DNA of 64,000 nt from Tausonia pullulans (Eukaryota; Basidiomycota; Tremellomycetes; Cystofilobasidiales; Mrakiaceae): the NCBI GenBank assembly GCA_951802195.1, contig OX637629.1, positions 310,001-374,000 of the forward strand, written 5' to 3'. The stretch's first letter is position 1. Each line of letters opens with the position of its first letter. This document shows positions 1 through 9,172 of this stretch, piece by piece. The notes below the pieces were generated by a model. It was not told where the DNA came from. It saw nothing but the letters and a program-made list of their open reading frames with translations, and did no database searches. The position numbers were made by a program, and so were the translations under genes.

Positions 1-1356
1 CTTGCGCTTGATGAGCTCGGCTATCCGCTTGTCAATCTTATGGCAGCAGTATTCCTAGATTTAGGGAGCGAGAGCTTCATTGAGTACAGCCAGGTTAATG
101 TTTCGAAGTCCGAAACGCACCTTCAAGTTGCCCTGAATGTAACAAAGCAGCGGGATGTAGAGGATCGCCGCTGCGATGAGCCGGATGAGGCCGATGGCGA
201 AGATGACGACGGTGAAGATCATAGTGCAAAGGAGCATGAGTGTGACGTAGTTTCCGTCGTAGTAGGCCGAGAGGTCGTCAGTCTGAAAGTTTTGAATCTT
301 GGCGAACGAGAAGAGGAAGATGGCGTTGATGACTTGGCGAGGGGCGTCGGCGAGGAGGATATCCTTCCAGCCTGGAAGGGGAAATTCGCTCATCAGCTTT
401 GCTTCGTTCGTGCGGAGGAAGAGGCAAAGGATGTACCCTTGAAGGCGAAGAAGACAAAGAAAGCAAAGTCGTCCATCTTCTTGGTCGAGTTAGCAATGTG
501 GCCGAAGAAGCAGAAGTGCGGGTACGAGCCTGGACGGAGATGGGCGTCAGATATTGGGCAGCAGCAGAGAGAGAGGAAGAGCACGGACGAAGCGAGTAGT
601 AATTGTTGGCCATGACATTGGTGAAGGCATACGAGATATCGCGACTGGCGATAACCTTGCGGGCCTTGAAACTGTCGTAGGCTAGCTGTTCGAGGGCGCG
701 CGTACGAGAGGGCGAATTGAGTTGGGCTCGTCATTATGGAAATCTTAAGTCGTTGCATGACTCACAAGTAGGAAGGAGAAGATGATGCATCCGACAAAGA
801 TCCACTTGCCGACGTCGAAGGGGATCTTGACGACGCACTGGTCGCCACATTTGGAGTAGAATGAATTGGTCCACTCGGTCGCGACGATCATCGTGACGGC
901 GGTGTATATGTTGGCGCAGTAGACACCGACGATGATAACCACATAGACATAGAGCCAGGCGTAGCTGAACGGGGCAGAGAGAGGGAGAAAGAAAGAAGGG
1001 GCGACCCGTCAGACGCAAGAGGAGAGGCGAGCTGGAGCGGACGAGGTTGACGACGAACCGGAGCCGGGTCATGAACGCGGTCGAATGGAACTCTTGAACC
1101 TGGGATGGGGTTAAACCTGAGCATTGGGTGGTCTATATGGTCACGAACACCCCGCCTAATACTGACATTGAGGAAATCGAACTGCAGGGAGCGGAGAGGG
1201 GAGGAGGGACAGGAGGAACGCGCATACATAGGTCAGCTAGGGCCCAAGGACCGAACAGCTCCTGAGCCAGGCAGCAGTCTCTATGAGCATCGTCGCAATT
1301 GGATGGACCTTATGATCGGGGACGACCTCGCGCTTCCACTTGGCCGAGCAGCACAT
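1..1356 (-). CDS. KCH1: Kch1/Prm6-family potassium channel protein, 3' end cut by window edge
   Basis: Fungal membrane protein of the Kch1/Prm6 family, which in budding yeast gives low-affinity K+ influx and helps trigger Ca2+ signalling during pheromone response. Several exons are visible on the minus strand. Exon 1 reads MCCSAKWKREVVPDHK and stops at a GT donor; the next short exon begins FDFLNV. Later exons give the hydrophobic YAWLYVYVVIIVGVYCANIY, the block IPFDVGKWIFVGCIIFSFLL, then SRDISYAFTNVMANNYYSL and PGWKDILLADAPRQVIN, which are the most family-like parts. The last visible exon reads EYCCHKIDKRIAELIKRK and runs off the window, so the C-terminal tail is missing. About four membrane segments are present. 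The start is the ATG at 1354-1356. Family assignment is firm; the exact edges of the two smallest exons are inferred. Confidence 0.85.
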
Positions 1357-2139
1357 GATGGATAAGAAGGGAACCCGCGAAGGCAAGGTAGGGAGGGGGT
1401 GATTCTAACGAGGGTAGTTGCCTTGGGTTCTCGGCGGGCAGGAGGAAAAGGGGGAAGGAGAGGAGGATGAGAGCGACGAGCTTCGACCTGCGAAGCGTGT
1501 GATGAGAGCGAGCGGATGGTGAATGGTGTCGGGAGAAGAGAAAGCGGAAGGCGGGTGGGTTGATGGACGAAGGAGAGAGGGAGGGGCTGGGTCGAGCGAA
1601 CGAGGCCAGGCGCGTGTGGGTGGGTGCGCGTCTCCGCATCCCCCCGCCAGCCGGTCTCCTCTGGCGCAGGGCGACCCTGCAAAGGGTGCGTTTCTGCGCG
1701 CAATTCGAGGGTACACGGAGAGGGGGGCCGTTTCAGGTTGCCGCTGGCCGACAAAAACAGGGGTGGGGTGGGAATCCTTTATTCTCGTCGTCTTGCTCCC
1801 CTCCTTCGATCAATGTTTAGAATTCGACCTTGCAAGCGAAAATATAGGCAGCCGAGACCCCTCGGCGACAAATATCGGCATGCCCTATGCGAAGATAAAC
1901 GGGAGTATGCTAGCGAAAGTGCACCCCCATCTCCAAATTCCTCCCCCCCCCCCCCCAACACAGTTCATCCCCTTCATCAGGGCGTTAGCATGAAAGTAAC
2001 GGATGAGCCATCCTCCTTCTATCTTTCGCCTGATGTGGTCTACTGGGATGAATCTGTCATGACCGTAATAACTAGATTGATGTGTCGAATAGTTTGAACC
2101 AGGCTTCGTGGACCTGCAAGCCGAGGTGAAAAAACTTTA
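1357..2139. other. Intergenic: KCH1 upstream region
   Basis: About 780 bp between the KCH1 start and the 3' end of the tRNA gene. It contains purine-rich tracts and a run of C at about 1946-1958. Open frames here overlap in several directions and none looks like a known protein. It presumably holds the KCH1 promoter and 5' leader. Confidence 0.5.
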
Positions 2140-2212
2140 GACCAACGTGGGACTTGAACCCACAATCTCCTGATTCGTAGTCAGACGCGATAACCAATTT
2201 TTCCAGTCGGCC
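2140..2212 (-). tRNA. tRNA-Arg (anticodon ACG), copy 1
   Basis: A 73-nt cloverleaf on the minus strand without an intron. The acceptor stem pairs GGCCGAC with GTTGGTC. The anticodon arm has the seven-base loop CTACGAA, so the anticodon is ACG (Arg, CGN codons after A34 editing). The T arm is GTGGG-TTCAAGT-CCCAC. Just downstream on its own strand lies a T run (about 2127-2135), a normal RNA polymerase III stop. It differs from the second copy at 47398-47470 by C to A at position 11 of the D stem. That leaves only two of four Watson-Crick pairs there (G10-C25 and A13-U22), so this copy may fold poorly or be on its way to decay. Confidence 0.88.
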
Positions 2213-2302
2213 CGGCAGAACAGAGGCTTCCCTCATCTTCTTGATGAGAGGGCTGTCTCACATTACTATATTTCCTTACTCGTGAAGTGATCGAAAAACA
2301 AC

Positions 2303-2704
2303 AACCACCATCCCGGTGGTTCGACCAACCCCCCCCCCCTCTCACGGCGCCCATCACGCCGTCCGGCCAACCATCCCCGGTGGTTCGACCAACCCCCCCC
2401 CCCCTTCTCACGGCGCCCATCACGCCGTCCGGCCAACCATCCCCAGTGGTTCGACCAACCCTCTTCCGGCCAACCACCATCCCGGTGGTTCGACCAACCC
2501 CCCTCTCACGGCGCCCATCACGCCGTCCGGCCAACCATCCCCAGTGGTTCGACCAACCCCCTTCCGGCCAACCACCATCCCCGGTGGTTCGACCAACCCT
2601 CTTCCGGCCAACCACCATCCCGGTGGTTCGACCAACCCCCCTCTCACGGCGCCCATCACGCCGTCCGGCCAATCATCCCCAGTGGTTCGGCCAACCCTCT
2701 TCCC
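2303..2704 (+). repeat. Minisatellite head of a SINE-like element, eight units carrying GGTTCG(A/G)CC
   Basis: Tandem array made of two alternating units of about 40 and 60 bp. Both share the core CCATCCC(C)(A/G)GTGGTTCGACCAACC. The longer unit adds CTCACGGCGCCCATCACG plus CCGTCCGG. Eight core copies occur at about 2306, 2371, 2437, 2473, 2536, 2573, 2611 and 2672; the last has TTCGGCC. Each core contains GGTTCGA, the first seven bases of the Pol III B-box consensus, and a short hairpin (CCACC...GGTGG). No protein-coding role is evident, although the array is open in several frames because the unit lacks stops. Confidence 0.85.
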
Positions 2705-2862
2705 ACGGCGCCTCGCCCGACGTTCTCGCGCTCGGTCATGTCCGCTCTCCCTCTATCTAGCTACAACTCGCTATCTCTCATAGGGTTACCTCGTTCTCCA
2801 CGTATAACTCATGACTTAAATACAAAAAAAAAAAAAAAAAAACTTAAATACAAAAAAAAAAA
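2303..2862 (+). mobile_element. SINE-like dispersed repeat, copy 1, with A-rich tail
   Basis: The array above runs directly into a unique body (about 2705-2823) and ends in ACTTAAATAC followed by about 19 A, then a second short ACTTAAATAC-like piece with 11 A. The same body occurs at 47147-47319 on the opposite strand with one head unit only. This shows a dispersed element with a variable head, fixed body and A-rich 3' tail, the layout expected of a short non-autonomous retroposon (SINE). No coding capacity for a transposase or reverse transcriptase was seen. It starts 90 bp upstream of the mature 5' end of tRNA-Arg copy 1. An alternative is a tRNA-linked non-mobile repeat spread by duplication. 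Confidence 0.6.
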
Positions 2863-2998
2863 TTGTCACTACCCAGTGGTTCGACCCACCCCCTTCCCAC
2901 GGCGCCTCGGTCATGTCCGCTCTCCCTCTATCTAGCTACCACTCGCTATCTCTCATGGTGTTACCTCGTCCCCTACGTATAACTCATATCTTAGATAT
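2863..2998 (+). mobile_element. SINE-like repeat, second tandem copy, shortened
   Basis: Directly after the A tail of the first copy the sequence restarts with one core (CAGTGGTTCGACCCACC), then CTTCCCACGGCGCCTCGG and the same body through TATCTAGCTACCACTCGCTA to ACGTATAACTCATATCTTA. Compared with the neighbouring copy it lacks about 18 bp after GGCGCCTCG, and its end is AT-rich rather than poly-A. Sequence drift between the two copies (about one change in ten in the body) suggests they are not a very recent tandem duplication. Confidence 0.55.
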
Positions 2999-4594
2999 AT
3001 ACATATAAAAGGTCGGCTTTGTCATTGTCGGCAAGCCCGCCGCCCGATGCGCCTTCTCCGGACTGGCTAAGTACGCCCTCATCATCCCGGACGGCTGGTA
3101 AAATAACCTCCCAGCCCTCACCAGCGCTTCAGCTCTCTCACATTGACTAATCCCAATGCACTCTGAATGTACAGGTACCACGATGTTTTGATACATGACG
3201 AAATCTCACATCACTCTTCTGCGAGATCTCGACTTCTCAGGATATGCTAAGAGGGTTAAGCTCACTCTTCCTTTTTATTTTGTCTCGATTCTGGCTTGGC
3301 TTTTATCACCTTACATTTTGTCAAGTATACCTATCGCGTCTCTTAAACACATGGATACTCGAGCAGACACCTCGATCAGGTGATCGGAGGAAGGCGTATA
3401 CGGTCGTCGTATTCAAGGGTTACGGGTACGGATACTTGAAGGCAGAAACACAAACCAGACCAGACCGAAAGGACTGGAACGAGACCGCTTGTACATGGGA
3501 GATCGTTGGTCGCCGAAGAGGGGAAGAGGGCGGGCGGAGAGATGACCGGAGCGCCTGCGCTGGTCTGGTGTGGGGAGAGGGAGTGGGGAGCTAGCCATTT
3601 TGGCACTCCTACTGCGCATTTGCAGGTGTTGGACTGAAGATATGGTTGGGCCGAGCGCCCAACGATCTTTGCTGAACTCCTGGCTAGGAAGTTGGCAAAG
3701 AGTGGGAATTGCAGGCTGGGCCGTTCGACCAGGGAAGACAGACGGGTCATGTAAGAAACGGTCGAAGAAGACGCGAAAGAAGCAGGGATGGAGAGTCGCA
3801 AGCGAAAGAGACAGAGAAGAGCAAGAGGAAGGCTAAAACCACCACGATCCACTGACGATCATTACCGACCTAAGATCACCAGACTCCAACATGTACTCCC
3901 TTCTCTCAAGTCTACTGATCCAGGTCGCACGATTGTCTTGAGTGAAGCCCTTTATTCATCACAGCGTGACCAAGATGCAAGGCGTTTGAAAGGGGAGGTC
4001 ATCGGTCGAGCTGACCAACGGGTTCATATTGCAGACCCCCCAGACAGAAGGCGGGAGGATCTTGCATGGCTTGTTTTCATTGACGCAATAACTTGCTCAA
4101 ACATGATACTGAGCAGCATGTCTCACCAGTCCACCGAGTTTATTCTAATACGATTTCATCTGAGAGAGATCATAATAGCCGCAAATCCTATCGTTCAGAG
4201 CAAATCGTGGAAGATGCAGAAGACGGACGGCCCAAGTTTATCCTCCACCTCAGCTCTCATCGACGCAGCGAACCATACTCACGTCAGTGTGTTTCAGACT
4301 GGATATCTTGGATAGAGGTCATCCATGCGTCTATCGTTCTCCGTCTCTGCTGCGATATCTTTTAGTAAGGCTTGTAATGATTGCGTCAAGATGGCGAAAT
4401 GCGCTGGCCAAGCGTCGCCGGCGAGCTCCGCGGCACCCACCGAGCAAGCCCGAGCCGCCGCGACTTGCATTGCGCAACATTCGGGCGCGTCCCGATTCGC
4501 CTTTAACCACCATTCTCCTCCCCTTCTTCGCTCGACACCTGTATCTTAGCGGCTTCTTCCCTTTCCCCCTTCTCTTTGTGTTCTCAATTGGGCT
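2999..4594. other. Gene-poor stretch between repeat and CYB2
   Basis: Base composition is closer to even than in neighbouring genes. A short protein-like piece (AFSGLAKYALIIPDGW) at about 3010-3098 is followed by an intron-like gap and YHDVLIHDEI at about 3175-3205, but no extended gene could be built. One 175-codon ATG-initiated frame is listed separately. The last few hundred bases before 4595 are CT-rich and are probably the CYB2 leader. Confidence 0.4.
3788..4315 (+). CDS. Unrecognised open frame of 175 codons (doubtful gene)
   Basis: Starts with ATG and encodes a very basic N-terminus (MESRKRKRQRRARGRL) followed by a mixed-composition region with no motif I can name. There is no membrane segment, repeat or recognised fold. 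Opposite-strand frames of similar length overlap its 5' part, so openness alone is weak evidence. It is listed because the surrounding 1.5 kb has no other candidate. It could be chance or part of an unrecognised multi-exon gene. Confidence 0.15.
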   Translation: MESRKRKRQRRARGRLKPPRSTDDHYRPKITRLQHVLPSLKSTDPGRTIVLSEALYSSQRDQDARRLKGEVIGRADQRVHIADPPDRRREDLAWLVFIDAITCSNMILSSMSHQSTEFILIRFHLREIIIAANPIVQSKSWKMQKTDGPSLSSTSALIDAANHTHVSVFQTGYLG

Positions 4595-7294
4595 ATGATT
4601 TGTCGTGTCAAAGCCACTCCTCGCACGAGCGCTGCTTCCCTCTTCCGCTGTAGCCCCCGCCTTTCCCTTCGACGGACGATCGCGTCCAGTCGCCCGACCT
4701 GGCAAACACATGGTCCGGATGTCAGCTTTCCAGATGTGTCCTCATCTTCCACCTCTCATCTCCGCTATCTTGCTCTCCTGGTCGTCCCCCTCGGCACGTT
4801 CGCCCTCTATCGGATGAGCCCGATCGCACTTGACGAGCAGCTGCCGCCTACGGAGACGCCGCCGAAGCTCAAAGGGCGCGAACTGGGCGAGCTCATTCGC
4901 GCTGAAGAGCTCGAGAGACACACGACCGTGGACAAGCGGATCTGGGTGTCAATCCAAGGCGAGATTTGGGAGTGAGCACGGCTTTCCTTGTTCTCCCCTT
5001 GACGCCCTTCGATAACTGACATCCGGCACATCGCCTTCTTACAGCGTCACCGACTTCTTGGACAAGCACGTAAGAGCATGGCGCTCTTAAGGAAATAGGC
5101 CAGACTGGTCATAGCTCACGTGGTGTTTCTTGCCCTCTCACTAGCCTGGAGGCTCCCAGATCATCCTTCAGAACGCCGGCAAAGACGTCACGCGATTGTA
5201 TGAACCGATCCACCCGCGGAACGCCATCGGCCACAACTTGCAGCCGACGGACCACGTCGGTCGCCTCGACCCAGAAGACGCCAAGCGGCTAAAGGGCGAG
5301 CCGGACGAGGACGAAAAGCGGGTTGCCCAAGCTCGCGCTGAGCTCGGACACGTCAACAGTATGGTCAACTTGGACGACTTTGAGGTGATCCCGATGGGGT
5401 GAGTCAACCGATCCTTTCTGGCTTGCACTGATCATTTCCCTCTTTCTAGGCCGTTGCCAAGAAGATTCTGAGCAAGAAGGCGTGGGCCTGTTCGTGTCTC
5501 ATATTTTCTTCTCGCTTTATCATCACACACATCTCCTGAGCCGGCTCTTACTTCCCTTTAGACTTCTGCTCGGCGGCCGATGACGAACGCACCAAGGCGC
5601 ATAACTCGAGCGCTTTCAGCCGCATCCTTTTCCGGCCGCGCGTACTCCGCAAGGTCAAGGACGTTGATCCGTCCACGACGATGCTTGGCTACCCGACCTC
5701 GCTACCAGTGTTCGTCTCACCGACGGCACAGGCTCGCCTGGGACATGGCAAGTCGCTGTTCATGTCCTTTTTTTTTGTTTTTTGTTTTTTTTTGTTTTGG
5801 TAAGATTGGTACGGAATTCTGACGAGTGCCTTTCTTTCAGAGGGCGGCGAGTGCAACATCACCGAGGGAGCCGGCGAGACTGGCATCATCCAAGCCATCT
5901 CCAACTATGCCTCATGTTCTCTCGAGGTCAGATTATTTCAAGCTCTCCTACCCAGCTCTAAAATACTAACATCCAGGTCTTGAAAACCCTTTGCAGGAGA
6001 TCAATGAGGTCCGCAAGACTGACCAGAAGCTGCTGTGGCAGATATATTTCCCGTGAGCGTCGACCGCAAACCCTTGACGTACGGCTAATTTAGCGCTGAC
6101 TTCGATGATCTTACATCAGCTGGGACAGGGAAAAGGCGTCTGCGGCGCTGCGGCGAGCCGTTGATCAAGGCATGGAGTGAGCATAGCACACCCAAGCTCC
6201 CAGTCTGGGCGCCGCTGATCCAGTGCTCCTAGCGCCATTATCCTCACCGTCGACACTCCGGTCGTCGGCAATCGCGAAGCCGATCTGCGTCTCAAGCTTG
6301 ATATGAACCCAGTCAGTTGTCCGACCGAGGAGAAAGAGCCGGACTGAGCTTATCATTAACTTCTCTGCTCCAGCCAAAGCCAGATCAGCCGACCAATTTC
6401 CGGCTTCACCAAGGCGCGACGGCCGAGGTCCTTAGGTAATAAGACTTTTCCTTTGCCTGTCAGAATATCTTTTTGACGACTTTTTCTGCATGTTAAGTGC
6501 GAAGGAGCTCGACCTCTCCTGGGACATTGTCCCTTGGATCAAGAAGGTGAGCCCGCCGTCATTTGTTGGCAAGTCCCAACGCTCATACAGCTGACGCTTT
6601 GTCCTGCAACACCAGATCGTTCCAGAGCTTCCGCTTGTCGTCAAAGGTCCGCGTCTTTCCCCTTTCAGCGTGAGGAGCCTGTATAGGCTCAGGTTTATCT
6701 CCTTGTTCAGGTATTGCGACCGCCGAGGACGCCTTGCTGGCCTATGAGCACGGTGCGGATGCCATCATCCTCTCCGTACGTCTCCCGAGTCTCTACACGC
6801 CCAGCGGACCTACTAATCACTAACGCGCATTCCGATCAGAACCACGGCGGTCGTCAGCTTGAATTTGCCCCACCCCCGATCCACGTCCTTCAGTCGATCC
6901 GGCGTCTTCACCCAGAGCTCCTCGCCCGAGACAGCAAGTTTGAGGTCTACTTGGACGGCTCAATCCGGCGGGGCACCGATGTCCTCAAGGCGCTTTGCCT
7001 TGGAGCTCGAGGTGTAGGCCTCGGCCGGACTTTCCTCTATGCGCAGAGCGCCTGGGGCAAGGACGGAGTTGCCAAGGCTGTTGAGAGTGAGCATGCTGAC
7101 GTGCTCTGTGACCATCCATTCTCAACTTCGAGCTTATCGTGAACCCTTGATTCGATACAGTCCTCGATGCAGAGATTCGGCTCGGCATGCGGCTCCTCGG
7201 GGTTACCCGGATAGACCAGCTTGGCCCTGAGTACGTTGAATGCCTCGAGCCCACAGGGCCGCCAGAGGGTGTCGTGCCTTCCTGGCGGCGGTAA
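4595..7294 (+). CDS. CYB2: L-lactate:cytochrome c oxidoreductase (flavocytochrome b2)
   Basis: Oxidises L-lactate to pyruvate and passes electrons to cytochrome c in the mitochondrial intermembrane space. The N-terminus is Arg/Ser-rich ([17 protein letters not shown]...), followed by a hydrophobic stop-transfer segment [16 protein letters not shown], the two-part presequence known from yeast Cyb2. A cytochrome b5 domain follows with heme-ligand histidines in [10 protein letters not shown] and YEPIHP. The FMN domain shows [67 protein letters not shown] (catalytic His and Arg) and [20 protein letters not shown]. The protein ends ...GVVPSWRR. Roughly a dozen small exons, about 550 residues, near the usual family length. 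The start is the first ATG before the targeting peptide. All catalytic residues I could check are present. Confidence 0.95.
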
Positions 7295-7543
7295 TATAGA
7301 GCATTGGCTAGAGCAGGATTGTATGAATGTCATTTTTCGATCATCGCCTGGTCAGCCCAATCGCTGTTCGAATAACCCATCAGTCCTCTCGAAATATAGC
7401 AGGAGAAAGCACGCCAGTTGTTGTTGGCCGGACATGGCCGACACGCACCTAGATGGATCGGCTGGCACTGAATGGGCAAAACCGTGCTTCAAGTTCGTCC
7501 CTCAACGTCCACAATCCATTGATCTCCCTCTCGCGTGAACATC

Positions 7544-9038
7544 ATGGGGACGCCTCTCAAGAACGCCGATGTCTGGACGAACTACTCTGGAGCTGACTAT
7601 GAGCCAGCTGGCAAGGCCGTTGCTATTTCGCGCGTCGCTGACTTCCTACCCCCCTCCCCCTGTCTCTTCCTCGTTTAGACGCGTCTGCTCGCCCCGCCTA
7701 CCCTCCAGGCATCTACGATGTGATCCTCGATTACCACAAGGCGACGATGGGGCTCTGTGAAACGGCTCTCGACCTCGGCTGTGGGCCAGGAACAGTCACC
7801 AAGGATCTAGCCACGCGATTCGACCGTGTTTTCGGCTCAGACATCTCGGAGAAGATGTACAACAGCGCCCCCAGTCTGCCCAACGTCAAGGTGGGTTGGG
7901 TGATGCCATGAGTTCGCTCCTTGGTGCTGAATGAAAAGTGCCTCATCAGTTCCACACGGCATCGGCGTCTTCGCTCCCTTTCCTTGAGGATCAGTCGGTC
8001 GACCTTGCTACGGCAGGCACAAGCGCTCATTGGTGAGACGCTGTTCCTCACCCCACAGAAACAAGATCAGAGCCTGATTCTTCTATCGATTATTAGGTTT
8101 GATCACGCAGCTTGGTGGGGAGAGATGTCACGAGTGGTTAAGCCGAAGGTGCTTGGTTTTCTTGGGAAGACGGGATGGACTCGCCCTGATATGAAGACTT
8201 TATCTCTAGGGTTCTGTCGCCGTGTGGACTTGGATGCCAGGTACGCGGGCATCTCCTTGCTCTCTAAAACCACGCTTCTGCTGACAGCTCGTTACTTTGC
8301 AGGCTTTCTTCCTGGTTGGTTCATCTTCAAGCTTTACCGTTTGCAGGAACTGACCACTTTGTGTCTCATTGGCAGACGGCGAGCCTTCAAGCTACCCAAA
8401 GTCCTTGGTAGACTTACTCTACACGACCCAACGCTACTCTGGTCCGTCTGAACCTATCCTCCAATCTCGACCGTTGAACTCAAGTCTTCTGTTGCTCCAA
8501 TCTCCAATCCCCCCTTCTTTCTCTTACCAGAACCCTTCTTCGAGTTTCGCACGCCAGGCAACCAGCTCACGTACAGCCTGTGCGACACTCTCCCTGGCCC
8601 CAACTCAGATGTCTGGGAGGCGGAGCCGAAGCGATTCCGCTGGGGCTGGACAACAGCGGAGGAGTACGGTGCGAAGGAGATGGGCAACCCGTGGGAGTGG
8701 GACGTTCTTCCCGCCAAGGGGGCGGACAATGAGGAGCTTGAACGGGCGATGCGGACTGAGATGACCCTCGAAGACGTGCGTTGCGACTCTCCCTCTCGGT
8801 GGGGGCATGGTGCTTAAAACTAACCTGATTCTGAGCGCGTCGTAACGACTAGCTGGCGGCTTACTTTGCTTCGGTGAGCCCCGTGCTCTCCTACCGAGCT
8901 GCCAAGCCCAAGGAGGAAAAGGACTGGATCAAGGCGCAGCTCGAGAAGATTCTCGCCGAAGGAGAACCCGAGTGGACCTCTAAGACGCGGGTAAAACTGC
9001 GGCGGGTCTTGGGGCTGGTCATATGGAAGAAAAAATGA
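7544..9038 (+). CDS. SAM-dependent methyltransferase, Tmt1/Crg1-like
   Basis: Class I methyltransferase. After a short N-terminus (MGTPLKNADVWTNYSGADY) comes ARPAYPPGIYDVILDYH, then motif I ALDLGCGPGTVTKDLA, acidic VFGSDISEKMY, and the motif IV region LPFLEDQSVDLATAGTSAHW followed by FDHAAWWGEMSRVVKPKGS. This order matches fungal trans-aconitate methyltransferase-like proteins (yeast TMT1 and the cantharidin-resistance CRG1), whose substrates are small acids. The C-terminal part has FRWGWTTAEEYGAKEMGNPW and ends ...LGLVIWKKK. The first intron is best explained by a GC donor (after ...GADYEPA) joined to an AG at about 7679, since no GT donor keeps the frame. Specific substrate is unknown. Confidence 0.85.
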
Positions 9039-9172
9039 TGGGAGGCCCTTGATAGATCGTAATATCATGATGACAACTACTCGTAGCTAGGCCGCCCGCC
9101 TCAGCTTGTGCGGACTCCTCGGCTGCCGAAGAATTCTGTCAGACATCTGCTTCCTCTCTGGGACGTGGAGCC

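Noticed and set aside
2303-2704. CRISPR-like array
   Set aside because: Units are of unequal length and contiguous with no unique spacers, and the genome is fungal.
2303-2998. Remnant of an LTR retrotransposon or other coding mobile element
   Set aside because: No reverse transcriptase, integrase, capsid or transposase-like sequence nearby, and the ends are A-rich rather than TG...CA repeats. A solo LTR is not fully excluded but fits less well.
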